The notes under the pieces: generated by a model
The model's input: only the letters and a program-made list of their open reading frames with translations
Databases searched by the model: none
Told to the model about the DNA's origin: nothing
Shown: one piece after another, positions 1 to 9,185 of the stretch
How the letters are laid out: the number at the start of each line of letters is the position of its first letter
Position numbering within the stretch: position 1 is the first letter of the stretch
DNA from: Cuspidothrix issatschenkoi CHARLIE-1
GTDB taxonomy: Bacteria; Cyanobacteriota; Cyanobacteriia; Cyanobacteriales; Nostocaceae
NCBI RefSeq assembly: GCF_002934005.1
Contig: NZ_PGEM01000025.1
Span: forward strand, 1-64,000
Direction of reading: 5' to 3'
Length of the DNA: 64,000 nucleotides
Position numbers and translations under genes: made by a program

Positions 1-206
1 AAGTCCACACTGTACCGAAGGCCAGTGTGTGGTAGTTCACAAATTCCGTTCATCAATCAAATAGGATTGCTACATAAAAAAATTTGTCTATCCAGATATA
101 AAGTTCACACTTCTTAATTTATCCCCATCCTTGCTAGAAATCACCCTAACCTGATAATGGAAATAGATGCAATCATCTGTACATTGATTAAGGTAGGTTA
201 GGATTC

Positions 207-791
207 ATGGCTTATTCGTGGTTTAAAGCATTTCACATTATTGGATTTGTGGTTTGGTTTGCGGGTTTATTTTACCTTGTACGTCTGTTTATCTACCATG
301 TTGAAGCTAACCAAGAACCAGAACCAGCAAAAACGATACTGAAAAACCAGTATCAAATCATGGAAAAGCGTCTTTACGATATTATTACCACTCCAGGGAT
401 GTGTGTAACAGTAGCAATGGCTATTGGTATCTTATCTACTAACACAGACCTTTTGCAAGAACCATGGTTACATTTTAAATTAGGATTTGTAGGGATTTTA
501 ATTGGCTATCATTATTACTGCGGTAGATTAATGAAGCAGTTAGCCGCAGATGAATGTAAATGGAGTGGGCAAAGTCTACGCGCTTTAAATGAAGCTCCCA
601 CACTGCTATTAGTTGTAATTGTCATGTTGGCTATCTTCAAGAATAATTTACCCACTGACCTCACTGCTTGGTTAATTTTTGGGTTAGTCGTTTTTATGGC
701 TGTGAGTATTCAACTTTACGCCAAAATCCGCAGACGCAATAAGGAAAAGCTGACAGCAGCGTTAAACCAAGTTCCCCAAGCACAAAATTAA
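207..791 (+). CDS. hemJ: HemJ-type protoporphyrinogen IX oxidase
   Basis: Family knowledge: HemJ is the membrane protoporphyrinogen IX oxidase used by most cyanobacteria at the penultimate common step of heme and chlorophyll synthesis. The 194-residue protein has the usual family length and start (MAYSWFKAFHIIG). His10 and Arg26 lie in the first membrane segment (about residues 5-31), the usual place for the heme-ligating and basic residues. Further hydrophobic segments are at about 60-80, 85-105, 128-145 and 150-170, followed by a basic tail (KIRRRNKEK). It stands alone at the window edge; the next genes run the other way and converge on it. No other function seems likely. Confidence 0.9.
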   Translation: MAYSWFKAFHIIGFVVWFAGLFYLVRLFIYHVEANQEPEPAKTILKNQYQIMEKRLYDIITTPGMCVTVAMAIGILSTNTDLLQEPWLHFKLGFVGILIGYHYYCGRLMKQLAADECKWSGQSLRALNEAPTLLLVVIVMLAIFKNNLPTDLTAWLIFGLVVFMAVSIQLYAKIRRRNKEKLTAALNQVPQAQN

Positions 792-835
792 GACTAGGAA
801 ATGGGACAGGTAACTGAGTAAAAATTTTTGATTTT

Positions 836-1438
836 TTAATTGCTGTGACAATCCCGTAACCATAGTTTAACACCTTGAGCGATCGCTCCATCACTACTAT
901 CTCTCGGTGGTGCAATCGGTGGTTTAACTGGATATTCACCGGTTTGGGAAAACATCATGACGACATTCCACCCGATGTTAGTTTTCGTTAAAAATAGCCT
1001 GTGGAATTCTTGTAATTCTACAGCTTTTTTATTGGTGTATTTCCGTTCTAAGGTAGTAAAGAAAACTTGTTTTACTCCTTCTACTTTATTATTATCTCCA
1101 TTATCAATACCAGGATTTAATGGTAAAGATACAAACTCTGGTTTACCCGCAGCCAGAATGTAGGAAAAAGTCTCATAATTTCGACTCAACCGACGGTAAC
1201 GCTGAATCACTCGGTTAGTATAGCTAGGTAAATCTAACATTAACCGAGGTATTAAAGTTTCTAGGCTTTGCTCAGAACAGGAATTACTAATCCCTAAATT
1301 TATAGATTTAGGAGTAATATTTTTAGCAAGTACAGGGAAGTGAAAATAACTACAGGTTATCAACAACGAAAGCCCTAAAGCTGTGGAGAAATATACCTTT
1401 TTTTCAATGCCTATACCCCTACTGATTTTGTTGTTCAT
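836..1438 (-). CDS. Exported protein of unknown function, coupled to pyrF
   Basis: I do not recognise a family. The frame is open to 1474, but the ATG at 1438 overlaps the pyrF stop as TGATG. That makes 1438 the best start (200 residues) and suggests translational coupling. Residues about 14-37 are a hydrophobic segment after a basic stretch (GIEKKVYF), ending near PVLAKN, so a signal peptide or N-terminal anchor is likely. The rest is soluble-looking, with two cysteines (CSEQ near residue 53 and a terminal RDCHSN) that could form a disulfide. Placement behind pyrF says little about function. Confidence 0.6.
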   Translation of the reverse strand: MNNKISRGIGIEKKVYFSTALGLSLLITCSYFHFPVLAKNITPKSINLGISNSCSEQSLETLIPRLMLDLPSYTNRVIQRYRRLSRNYETFSYILAAGKPEFVSLPLNPGIDNGDNNKVEGVKQVFFTTLERKYTNKKAVELQEFHRLFLTKTNIGWNVVMMFSQTGEYPVKPPIAPPRDSSDGAIAQGVKLWLRDCHSN

Positions 1439-2148
1439 CACACTGTATTTAACTCCTCTACAATCCGATTCCATGCTAACTCAGGTTCAGCGGCCGCAGT
1501 AATGGGACGACCGATGACGAGATAATCTGCACCGGCGGTGATAGCTTGGGAGGGAGTGAGCGATCGCTTTTGATCTCCTTTGTCAGCCCATGTTGGCCGC
1601 ACCCCTGGACAAACCAGTAAAAAGTCTTTTTCACAACTTGCTCTTAATTGTTGCACCTCTTCGGGAGAACAAACGACCCCATTTAAACCTGAATTTTGGG
1701 CTAAAAGTGCCATTTCTAAAGCAAATTCTGGCAATTCTAAAGGAATTTTCAAATCAAACGCTAATTGTCGTGCTGAAATACTGGTTAACAATGTAATAGC
1801 AATTAATTTCGGTGGTTTTGTCCCGGCTTTTTCCGCCCCAATTTGCACCGCTTCCGCCGCCGCTTTGAGAGCATCTTTACCACAAGTTGCGTGAATTGTT
1901 AATAAATCTACCCCATAACCAGCAGCAGCGCGACAAGCACCGCCGACCGTGTTGGGAATATCATGAAATTTCAAATCGAGAAAAATCCGTTTTTCTTGAG
2001 ATTTCAGAACTTCTAAAATCTTGGGTCCAGTGCTAGTAAACAACTCCAAACCAACTTTCCAGAAAGTGACTTGGGGAAGTTTATCAACCAGAGCGATCGC
2101 ACTGTCTAAATCTGGTACATCTAAAGGAACAATGATTTTTTCATTCAT
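1438..2148 (-). CDS. pyrF: Orotidine 5'-phosphate decarboxylase
   Basis: Decarboxylates OMP to UMP, the last step of de novo pyrimidine synthesis. The 236-residue product has the normal bacterial length. It begins with the beta-strand IIVPLDVPD and carries the family catalytic signature [12 protein letters not shown], with Asp58, Lys60 and Asp63 as the charged catalytic network. The phosphate-binding end is seen as CPGVRP and VIGRPIT near the C-terminus, as expected for a TIM barrel. Its stop overlaps the start of the downstream exported-protein gene. The complete motif set makes an alternative call unlikely. Confidence 0.95.
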   Translation of the reverse strand: MNEKIIVPLDVPDLDSAIALVDKLPQVTFWKVGLELFTSTGPKILEVLKSQEKRIFLDLKFHDIPNTVGGACRAAAGYGVDLLTIHATCGKDALKAAAEAVQIGAEKAGTKPPKLIAITLLTSISARQLAFDLKIPLELPEFALEMALLAQNSGLNGVVCSPEEVQQLRASCEKDFLLVCPGVRPTWADKGDQKRSLTPSQAITAGADYLVIGRPITAAAEPELAWNRIVEELNTV

Positions 2149-2480
2149 ATAGGAATAATATTTGATTTATGAAAAGATACCTAGGGTGCGTCAGACTGCA
2201 TAAATTCTATCAATAAACAGATTTGTAATATCTGACATGGTTGGTGAGCTTGCCGAACCACACCCTACCAATGTGCCAGTTGCGTAAATTCTGTGTAAGT
2301 TAAATGTCGAATAACTCAACAATAATCATAGTCACATCTAAATATAGTTGTAAAGACTTTTATTAAATTAAAACAAAGTGTAATATAAATTTATTACTCT
2401 GTGGTGAAGATTTTTGTAGCTTGTGCTTAACAAACCACTAATCGTACTGATATAATCATGTATAAGCGATTTAGAAATAT
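2149..2480. other. Intergenic spacer with a dispersed repeat
   Basis: No gene is seen. Positions 2239-2270 hold a sequence related to TAGGGTGTGGTTCG-CAAGCTCACCAACC, present on the opposite strand at about 58624-58655. The remainder is AT-rich. Confidence 0.5.
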
Positions 2481-2855
2481 TTACAGAGTTCCTAAATAGC
2501 TTAAAAGGTCTGCCATTTCTTCGATACTAGGCTGGAATTTGGGCATGGGTGGCGTGTCACCGCTAGTTACCTGATGAATCAGTCCATAGCGGGATTTATA
2601 TTTGGAGATGTCATGTAAACTCGGACCGACTAGGCCATTTCCTTGTAAACCATGACAACCAGCACAGTTAATTTGGAAAATGGCTTTTCCCTGGGCTGGG
2701 TTGCCCTGATGGGATAAAACACTTTTAACATAGGGATCAGAAGCTTTTACCATTTCGATCCCAAACAGGACTAATGGGAGGGCTATCAGCATCGCTACGA
2801 TAAAGATAAGGATCTGTTGAATGAGGGTTTCAGGTTTGATTAGCTGGTTATCCAA
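2481..2855 (-). CDS. cytM: Cytochrome cM (membrane-anchored monoheme cytochrome c)
   Basis: A 124-residue protein with one N-terminal membrane segment (about 13-34) and then a small class I cytochrome c domain. The heme-binding CAGCH is at 64-68, and MPKFQP supplies the likely Met104 axial ligand. The segment from PYVKSVL through TPPMPKFQPS...MADLLSYL matches the recalled pattern of cyanobacterial CytM, a low-abundance cytochrome connected with switching between photosynthetic and respiratory electron flow. The start is a TTG at 2855; no nearby ATG gives the same N-terminus. It diverges from petG across about 200 bp, which fits a thylakoid electron-transport role. Cytochrome c6 is less likely because of the anchor. 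Confidence 0.82.
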   Translation of the reverse strand: MDNQLIKPETLIQQILIFIVAMLIALPLVLFGIEMVKASDPYVKSVLSHQGNPAQGKAIFQINCAGCHGLQGNGLVGPSLHDISKYKSRYGLIHQVTSGDTPPMPKFQPSIEEMADLLSYLGTL

Positions 2856-3058
2856 AACAAAAGGGTGGTGCTGACAATGTGCAAATTTTCATTTCCTACA
2901 CATAGCTTAAAATTTCTTGATAGTGTTCGCAAGTACAAATCATGATTTTTATTTAGTATTTAGATTTAAAAGTCAGATAGGACGCGGCATTAATGCCAAA
3001 TTTGGTAAAATCAAAAACAGGAAACGAATCTTTTGCAATTGTAACGAGGAGCTTTACA

Positions 3059-3172
3059 GTGGTTGAACCCCTATTATCAGGTATTGTGCTTGGTTTGATT
3101 TTTGTGACTTTAAGCGGACTATTCTACGCTGCTTACAAACAATATAAGCGTCCTACTGAATTGGGCGGCTGA
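3059..3172 (+). CDS. petG: Cytochrome b6f complex subunit V, PetG
   Basis: A 37-residue gene. GTG at 3059 is preceded by the Shine-Dalgarno GAGGAG (3046-3051), seven bases upstream. The product [15 protein letters not shown]...[12 protein letters not shown] is a single transmembrane helix with the basic, stroma-facing tail typical of PetG. The family knowledge is that PetG is needed for assembly or stability of the b6f complex, which passes electrons from plastoquinol to plastocyanin or c6. It faces cytM across a shared upstream region and converges on rsmD only seven bases past its stop. Confidence 0.93.
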   Translation: MVEPLLSGIVLGLIFVTLSGLFYAAYKQYKRPTELGG

Positions 3173-3178
3173 TATTAA

Positions 3179-3787
3179 TTAGGGAGTCAGGAGTTCAGAA
3201 GGAAGAAGAAAATTTTCCTTGTTCTCTGCTCCCTGTTCCCTGCTCCCTGTTTCCTGATAAAACGTTAAGCCCGTGTTGCCATAGGTTTTTTGACGGCAAA
3301 TTTCCCAGTTGGGGATAGTTGGTGGAGTCCAATCTTGGTGATGATGTTCGACTGCTATTTCTCCCTGGGGATCTAAAAGCTGATATTGAGCGATCGCTTG
3401 TAATACCGGTTCATATAATCCACTGGCATAGGGTGGATCAAAATATATTCTGTCAAATTTTTGACCTGATAATTTTTTTAACTGTTGGGTGATGTTTCCC
3501 CGCAATATCTGGAATTTTTGTTCTGGCTTGGCTACGTGTTGCCAATTTTGTTGAATAATAGCACAGGCTTGACTAGAGTGTTCAATGCCAATCACTAGGC
3601 TGGCTTCTCTACATAATGCCTCTGCACCCATTGAACCACTACCGGCGCACAAATCCAACCAGCGACAACCATTGATTGTCCCCTGCCAAATATTAAACAA
3701 TGCTTGTCTAACTCGCGCACTGGTAGGCCTGGTACTTTCACCTGGTAAAGTTTTAAGCAGACGATTCCCGTAAATTCTCAGACTCAT
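3179..3787 (-). CDS. rsmD: 16S rRNA (guanine966-N2)-methyltransferase RsmD
   Basis: SAM-dependent methyltransferase that modifies G966 of 16S rRNA. The N-terminus RIYGNRLLKTLPGESTRPT is the family start. The SAM-binding motif LDLCAGSGSMG lies at about 44-54 and the catalytic DPPY at 117-120. At 202 residues it is slightly long. The last 20 or so residues (from about GSREQGAENKEN) are encoded by CTCCCTG/TTCCCTG heptamer DNA at 3225-3257, the same repeat found in intergenic regions here, so the tail is probably a recent non-functional extension. It ends just beyond petG. Confidence 0.92.
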   Translation of the reverse strand: MSLRIYGNRLLKTLPGESTRPTSARVRQALFNIWQGTINGCRWLDLCAGSGSMGAEALCREASLVIGIEHSSQACAIIQQNWQHVAKPEQKFQILRGNITQQLKKLSGQKFDRIYFDPPYASGLYEPVLQAIAQYQLLDPQGEIAVEHHHQDWTPPTIPNWEICRQKTYGNTGLTFYQETGSREQGAENKENFLLPSELLTP

Positions 3788-3803
3788 TACTTATTGATCA
3801 TCC

Positions 3804-3831
3804 GATTTTGGATTTTGGATTTTGGATTTCG
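3804..3831. repeat. GATTTTG heptamer tandem repeat
   Basis: Four tandem seven-base units, three GATTTTG and one GATTTCG, lie just upstream of rsmD. A related AATCCAAA array is at about 24370-24400. Short heptamer arrays of this kind are typical of heterocystous cyanobacteria. Confidence 0.8.
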
Positions 3832-3959
3832 GATTGATTCCAGAGATAAATCTGGAGGCTTGTACCATCCAGGAATTATTTATCATTGATCTTGAACTTT
3901 TAGCTAGTAGCAGATGATGGTATCAAAGTTTCACAACTGCAAAATATTGAAAACTTTTG

Positions 3960-4595
3960 TTAAGCAAAAACTTTTTCGTGGACTTGAGCCACAAAATTAG
4001 ATAGGATTTGCAACCCGACATTTGATGATTTTTCTGGATGGAATTGGACAGCCATGAGATTATCATGGGCGATCGCTGCGGTAACAGTTTGATCACCATG
4101 AGTAACAGTTGCCGCCCGAACTTGGGGATTTGTGGGTTCAACATAGAAAGAATGGACAAAATAAACCCAAGGATCAATAGGTAAATGTTCCCATAAAGGG
4201 CTTTTTGGTTGGGTAAGTTGCAGTTGATTCCAACCCATGTGGGGAATTGTTAACCCTGGTTGGGAACGAAAACGGCAAACTTTTCCGGGGACAATTCCTA
4301 GTCCTGGTAGCGTTCCTTCGGCGCTAGATTCAAACAAAATTTGTAATCCTAAACAAATACCTAAGAAGGGTTTACCAGAAGCGATCGCATCTTTAATCGG
4401 TTGTTCCAAACCACGCGATCGCAAATGTTGTACCGCCGGATCAAATGCTCCTACTCCTGGCAAAACTATAGCATCTGCTTTTGCCAACTCTTGAGAACAA
4501 TGAGTCACGTGAGGAGTTGCACCAGCTTTTTCTAATCCTTTGCAGACAGAGTGCAAATTTCCCATATCATAATCAACAACTGCAATCACTGGCAT
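3960..4595 (-). CDS. hisH: Imidazole glycerol phosphate synthase, glutaminase subunit HisH
   Basis: Class I glutamine amidotransferase. It hydrolyses glutamine and channels ammonia to HisF, giving imidazole glycerol phosphate and AICAR in histidine synthesis. The 211-residue product has the standard length. It shows VVDYDMGNLHSV at the start, VLPGVGAFDPA, the nucleophile elbow GICLGLQ with Cys81, and FHPEKSS supplying His186 and Glu188 of the triad. hisF is not adjacent, as is usual in cyanobacteria with scattered his genes. It diverges from the pcp-like gene at 4677. Confidence 0.95.
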   Translation of the reverse strand: MPVIAVVDYDMGNLHSVCKGLEKAGATPHVTHCSQELAKADAIVLPGVGAFDPAVQHLRSRGLEQPIKDAIASGKPFLGICLGLQILFESSAEGTLPGLGIVPGKVCRFRSQPGLTIPHMGWNQLQLTQPKSPLWEHLPIDPWVYFVHSFYVEPTNPQVRAATVTHGDQTVTAAIAHDNLMAVQFHPEKSSNVGLQILSNFVAQVHEKVFA

Positions 4596-4676
4596 TTAGC
4601 TGCTCCTTGTAATTTTATGAGGGAGGGCATTTAATTATTCTAATTCTAAATAACATTTTCGATAATATTTCATCAA

Positions 4677-5219
4677 ATGAAGAAAATACTATTAACTTCT
4701 TTTGACGTTTGGCTGAGTGAACAAGAGTCAAATTCATCCGATGACTTATTACTCCAACTAGCCAAAATGGCTTCAGTTCCCCATGATTTATATTTTTTGC
4801 GTCGTCTTCCTGTAGATGTGCAACTAGCAAGTTCTCAAGTCATTGCCAAAATTAATCAACTTCAACCCGACTACATCATTTGTTGTGGTATGGCTGCCAG
4901 TCGTTCCCAATTAACTGTAGAAGTCCTTGCCTGTAGTACCGCCATCTTCCCTGGAGAGTCTATAAATTGTGCCGAAAATATTTTGCAAACCACCGTTGAA
5001 ATCGAAAAATTATTAGTGGGAACAGCAGCAGTTGAGATTAGCTATGACTGTGGTAAGTTTGTTTGCGAGGGAGTTTATTATTCTGTCTTAGACTATTTAC
5101 ACCAGTCCCAACTGTCCATTAAGTGTATTTTTGTTCATGTCCCAATTTTAAATCAAGAAAATTTGATAGCGATTGTTACTGATTTCATTTTGATGATGAA
5201 TAACTTGGCACTTCTCTAA
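4677..5219 (+). CDS. Pyroglutamyl-peptidase I-like protein (peptidase C15)
   Basis: A 180-residue protein resembling peptidase C15, which removes N-terminal pyroglutamate from peptides. It opens KKILLTSFDVW, a variant of the family's TGF-PF start. The candidate triad is Glu82 (LTVEVLA), Cys130 (GKFVCEGVYYSVL) and His154 (FVHVP), in the right order and spacing. It is a little shorter than the usual 200-215 residues and divergent around the pyroglutamate pocket, so substrate specificity is unsure. DUF3370 follows 38 bases downstream on the same strand; the two may be cotranscribed. Confidence 0.75.
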   Translation: MKKILLTSFDVWLSEQESNSSDDLLLQLAKMASVPHDLYFLRRLPVDVQLASSQVIAKINQLQPDYIICCGMAASRSQLTVEVLACSTAIFPGESINCAENILQTTVEIEKLLVGTAAVEISYDCGKFVCEGVYYSVLDYLHQSQLSIKCIFVHVPILNQENLIAIVTDFILMMNNLALL

Positions 5220-5257
5220 AAAATATTACGTCTGTTTGCACAAATTTATTCAGTGTT

Positions 5258-6616
5258 ATGTTGCCACTATTACTTGCTTTCACCCTTGCCCAAGCTGTAC
5301 CTGTCACACCACCAGCCGAAGAAATATTACAAACACAATCAGTGCGTCCTTTGCCGGGAACATTGGATGCAATACCGGTATTTAATAGCAATAGTCCAGA
5401 ACTGGTATTAAAGGAAGGAATTTTACTTTCGACATTTCCAGCAACGGGGAAAAAAGTTACATCAGCCCATTTAGATTTTCCCTTGCGAGGCCGATTTGAT
5501 ATTTTTGCCCATCATATAGCTAAAGCTGACCCAGCGGAAAATTTACGTTCTCTCTATTTGGGCATCATCTTACATAATCCTGGTTCTCAACCAGTGACAG
5601 TAAATATCTTGCAAGGTGCGAGTTATTTAAGTCAACCAGATGCACCATTTAAGGAATTACCGTCTGTAGTTGCAAATGATTTAGGAATGGTTTTTTCTGG
5701 GCCCGGTAGTCGGGTGATGTCTGATATTTTGAGGGGGATAAGACAAGATATTTTTCCTCCCCAAATTGTCATTCCTCCAGGGGAAAGCCAGATGTTATTA
5801 AATTTACCAATTCCCGTTAAAGAATTAACACCCCCCTTAAATGGTCGTTCTACATATCTGCGATTGCGAAGTAATGGTAATATTTACGCCGCTAGTTTAG
5901 CGATGTTTGCACGTATAAATACTGATGGTAGTGAGCGATCGCCCAATTTAACAGAATGGCAAGATTTATTAAATAATGGTGAATTATCCACACCTAGAGA
6001 TAAAATCCCCACACCCATAGAAGGAAACAATAAACCGACAATTTACGGGCGTGTCGCCGGAATATCAAGGGGTTCTCAGTGGCGAGCTTATGTAGTAGAT
6101 GAACCCAAAAGCAAGTATTTAACCATTCCTCAACCTGGGGCGGCGTTTTCCTACGGTTTGAGTACCTTACATGGGGGAACTTTCGGTACAAATCAAATTC
6201 AAACCGCACCCATGTTAGTCCGCTATCCTGATACCGCTTATTATGCTCATGGTAACTATGGTATTCAATATAGTCTCCAGTTACCTTTATACAATAATAC
6301 GCAAGATGAACAAACTGTCAGCGTTACATTACAAACACCTCTCAAAGAAAATCAATTAAGTAAACCTGGACTACGCTTTTTAAATTCTCCAGCGCGTCAA
6401 GTTTTCTTTCGAGGGACGGTGCGCTTGCGTTATCAAAAACAGGGAAAATGGCAAAATAAATTTATCCATTTAGTGCAAAAACGTGGTCAAACGGGAGAAT
6501 CTTTAGTATCATTGAATATAAAACCAGGAGATATGTCTTTAGTCCAAGTGGACTTTCTTTATCCACCGGACGCTTCACCACCGCAGGTTTTAACCGTGTC
6601 AACTCAAAACAAATAG
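5258..6616 (+). CDS. DUF3370-family exported protein
   Basis: A 452-residue protein matching the recalled cyanobacterial DUF3370 pattern (LPLLLAFTLAQ..., QSVRPLPGTLDAIPVFNSN, LRGRFDIFAHHIAK). The first 13 or so residues form a short signal-like hydrophobic stretch ending at AQA, so periplasmic or envelope location is inferred. The remainder is beta-rich, with many Gly/Pro turns and no catalytic motif I can name. It probably shares a transcript with the preceding pcp-like gene. Function is unknown. Confidence 0.8.
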   Translation: MLPLLLAFTLAQAVPVTPPAEEILQTQSVRPLPGTLDAIPVFNSNSPELVLKEGILLSTFPATGKKVTSAHLDFPLRGRFDIFAHHIAKADPAENLRSLYLGIILHNPGSQPVTVNILQGASYLSQPDAPFKELPSVVANDLGMVFSGPGSRVMSDILRGIRQDIFPPQIVIPPGESQMLLNLPIPVKELTPPLNGRSTYLRLRSNGNIYAASLAMFARINTDGSERSPNLTEWQDLLNNGELSTPRDKIPTPIEGNNKPTIYGRVAGISRGSQWRAYVVDEPKSKYLTIPQPGAAFSYGLSTLHGGTFGTNQIQTAPMLVRYPDTAYYAHGNYGIQYSLQLPLYNNTQDEQTVSVTLQTPLKENQLSKPGLRFLNSPARQVFFRGTVRLRYQKQGKWQNKFIHLVQKRGQTGESLVSLNIKPGDMSLVQVDFLYPPDASPPQVLTVSTQNK

Positions 6617-6739
6617 GATAAATAGAGATTTTGCGGAATGCTCATGAGCGTTAACTTAACTAAACACTACGAAAATTTATTAGTCCGTTTTAACGGACTT
6701 GAGCTATGAGACAGGGAATTTATTCCCTGGCGGTTGTGG

Positions 6740-6860
6740 CTGCTTCGTTTTGTGCCTATTTCGCCCCCTAAGTCCCCCAAACTTGGGGGACTTTCAAATT
6801 CTTCCCCAGAATTGGGGGTGAGGGCTTGATTAAATTCGATCACTTCTGTGTACACCCTAG
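6740..6860 (+). mobile_element. MITE-like element, family 1, copy A
   Basis: A non-coding element with two internal palindromes (CCCCCAAACTTGGGGG and CCCCAGAATTGGGG), ending TGTGTACACCCTAG. It is flanked by perfect 11-bp direct repeats GGCGGTTGTGG at 6729-6739 and 6861-6871, which look like a target-site duplication. Copies B (about 19136-19260) and C (34076-34236) share the body. This copy lacks the left end seen in the other two. Confidence 0.7.
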
Positions 6861-6871
6861 GGCGGTTGTGG

Positions 6872-7250
6872 AAGGCAACAGATAAGCCATTTTTAACTTC
6901 CGTTAACACCAATGAGCAGTGCTAAACCCCTACAGCAGTAAAATTCCCTGGATTTTTGATAGCAATTTTTTACTAGATTTATCTGCAATCTGCTTTATTT
7001 TTCTTTATTATCAATTTCTGAGTTTACTCATAGAGAAAACATTATCTACTTTGTTTCACATTCAATATAGAAAAAGCTGGATTTTCTTTTCCCTGACTTG
7101 AACTCAGGATTTATACTTTTCAAGCATTAGTAAGCTTGTTCTATCAAATAAGTGCAGATCCATATTTTTTTATCTTTGCCACCTAGCACCCATAAATAGG
7201 AAAATTGTCTAAGTGACTATTCCTCAGACTAGAATTTGACTTAAGCTGTT
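6872..7250. other. Intergenic region, no convincing gene
   Basis: AT-rich spacer after the element. A hydrophobic 60-codon frame at 6919-7101 has no ribosome-binding site or recognisable domain and is not called. Confidence 0.4.
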
Positions 7251-7679
7251 ATGAACATCAAGATCAACATGATTAATAAATTAACACAACGGTTATTGAC
7301 TTTGGCTCTTATTTTTGCTGTTACCTTTTTATCTTGGGAAGTTCCTGTCGCTTCAGCAAATCACGTTTTTAATAACTCTAGCGATATTGAAGATAGTATT
7401 AGTTTATCTGAAAATGATTTAACACCTCAAGAACATCAAGCCCTGCAAGGTATACGTCAGCGTCGTAATCGAGAAATTGCCGCCATTTTAGATTTATCTC
7501 AACGTAATCAGTTAATCAATAAATTACACAATGGTAATAATCTTGACCAATCTCTAGAAACCTTAGATTTAACTTCTCAACAACGAGAACTAATCAATTC
7601 TATTACTGCATTAACTAATTTGAAGTTGAAAGGAATTTTTTCTCGACATAGTTTAATGGATCAGCATAAATCAAGTTAA
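7251..7679 (+). CDS. Small exported helical protein of unknown function
   Basis: A 142-residue protein with a clear signal peptide: basic start (MNIKINMINKLTQR), hydrophobic core LLTLALIFAVTFLSW, and cleavage probably after VASA near residue 36. The mature part is polar and helical. It contains two spaced blocks, LTPQEHQALQGI and LTSQQRELINSI, that resemble the LTxxQ helical repeats of Spy/CpxP-type periplasmic proteins. That resemblance is weak and the relationship is inference. An internal ATG (codon 7) is an equally good start. It is not clearly in an operon. Confidence 0.6.
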   Translation: MNIKINMINKLTQRLLTLALIFAVTFLSWEVPVASANHVFNNSSDIEDSISLSENDLTPQEHQALQGIRQRRNREIAAILDLSQRNQLINKLHNGNNLDQSLETLDLTSQQRELINSITALTNLKLKGIFSRHSLMDQHKSS

Positions 7680-7820
7680 TAATCAATAATGTTTAATTAT
7701 GCCAGTTGTGGAAAATATGATTTTTCGGCAACTGGTAATAAATATACCAAAATGCCGTGTCTATAAAATAGATCAGAATTATAATATTTATAGTCAGTAT
7801 TAATAATATAACTTATACAA

Positions 7821-9185
7821 GTGCTAGATTCAATCTCACCATTTTTAACGAGTTTATTTACTCGTAGAGATTTGTTTTTTTGTACAATCATTACCATACT
7901 AGGTGCTGCCATTAGAATCTATAACTATGATCAAATTCCTGAACATAATTGGACTCAGGATGAATATGCTTTTGCTTGGAGTGGGATGAGTTTAATTAAA
8001 GATCATATTCCTACTAGTTGGTCTTGGTTATTAGCCTATGGAGATATTCCTACAGTAAATTGGAAAGGAGGTATTTATCAGTTAGTAACTCCCTGGTTAG
8101 ATCATCCCCCTTTGTTTAGTTTAATAGTTGGTAGTGCGGCAATTTTAGGAGGAGCAAATACTTTTTATGATTGCACCTTAACATCTATGAGAATTCCATC
8201 ATTAATATTGGGGATTCTGGCTATTTCCCTACTATATATATTCAGTTTAAAATTATGTAATACTCATGTTGCCATTATCGCTACTTTGATTTTTGCAACC
8301 AATCCTAATACTGTTTTCCTGTCTAGGTTAGCAGTTAGCGAAAATCTCATTCTTTTTTTAAGTTTATCCACCTTACTTTTGTTTTTAAAATATCGTGAAT
8401 CTAGTAATTTAATATATCTTTATATTTCTGCTTTTGTGGCTGGGATAGCATCTTTAGCTAAAATAACTGGGTTTTTCCTTATACCTATGCTTTGTCTACT
8501 GCTAATTTATCGCCATAAATGGCGCGAAAGCTTAGTAGTGTTTATGATTGGCTTATTGATATTTTCTCTTTATTTTATTTATGGTAGTATTTATGATTTT
8601 GAACTTTTTATCAAAATAATTCAATCCCATAGTGAACGTTTTGATAATTTTCTCTTGTTTAAACAAATAATCTTGTATCCGGTATTTTTTGAAGATAGTT
8701 GGTTAACTTTTAGTTGGTTAATTTTGATTGCAGTTTTTAGAGCATATCAGGCTAGAATAAAATATCTACTTATTTATATTCCTATTATTGCATATTCATT
8801 TATGCTCTTATTTACCGGTTCACAAAGTCATTTTTATGCTTGGTATCTAATTCCCTATTTTCCTTTTTTGTTTTTAGCATTAGCCATATTTTGGCATAAT
8901 TTTATCAGCAAACCAGATTTTCTTAGTGCTTGTTTAATAAATATTTTTATAGTAGCATGGGGTTTTAATTACAGTGTACAGTATGGATTAGGTAAGTTTT
9001 GGCTAGAATTAGCGATAACCAAGTATTTATTTATAGTCTTTACTTGTTTACTAATTACACCTTTTTTAGTTCATAGTTTAATTCAATCTCGACGGACAAA
9101 GTTTTTGGCCAGGTTCACGGCGGTATTTACAATCATCATTTCAATTTTGTTAAATGTTAATATTATTTACTCGAAACCCGTGTAA
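7821..9185 (+). CDS. GT39-like membrane glycosyltransferase
   Basis: A 454-residue polytopic protein with roughly ten or more hydrophobic segments. The first luminal loop carries WTQDEYAFAWSG after the first membrane helix, the acidic pair position expected for the PMT/ArnT (GT39/GT83-like) fold that uses polyprenyl-phosphate sugars. A second external loop includes WLDHPPLFSLIVG. The start is a GTG at 7821. The acceptor cannot be told from sequence; a cell-surface lipid, glycan or protein is likely. The following radical SAM gene is 157 bp away. Confidence 0.75.
   Translation: MLDSISPFLTSLFTRRDLFFCTIITILGAAIRIYNYDQIPEHNWTQDEYAFAWSGMSLIKDHIPTSWSWLLAYGDIPTVNWKGGIYQLVTPWLDHPPLFSLIVGSAAILGGANTFYDCTLTSMRIPSLILGILAISLLYIFSLKLCNTHVAIIATLIFATNPNTVFLSRLAVSENLILFLSLSTLLLFLKYRESSNLIYLYISAFVAGIASLAKITGFFLIPMLCLLLIYRHKWRESLVVFMIGLLIFSLYFIYGSIYDFELFIKIIQSHSERFDNFLLFKQIILYPVFFEDSWLTFSWLILIAVFRAYQARIKYLLIYIPIIAYSFMLLFTGSQSHFYAWYLIPYFPFLFLALAIFWHNFISKPDFLSACLINIFIVAWGFNYSVQYGLGKFWLELAITKYLFIVFTCLLITPFLVHSLIQSRRTKFLARFTAVFTIIISILLNVNIIYSKPV

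Noticed and set aside
694-939. 81-codon minus-strand frame over the hemJ 3' end
   Set aside because: It is antisense to hemJ and to the secreted-protein gene, with no independent evidence.
6919-7101. 60-codon hydrophobic frame in the 6.9-7.1 kb spacer
   Set aside because: No Shine-Dalgarno sequence, no recognisable pattern, and composition like the surrounding AT-rich DNA.
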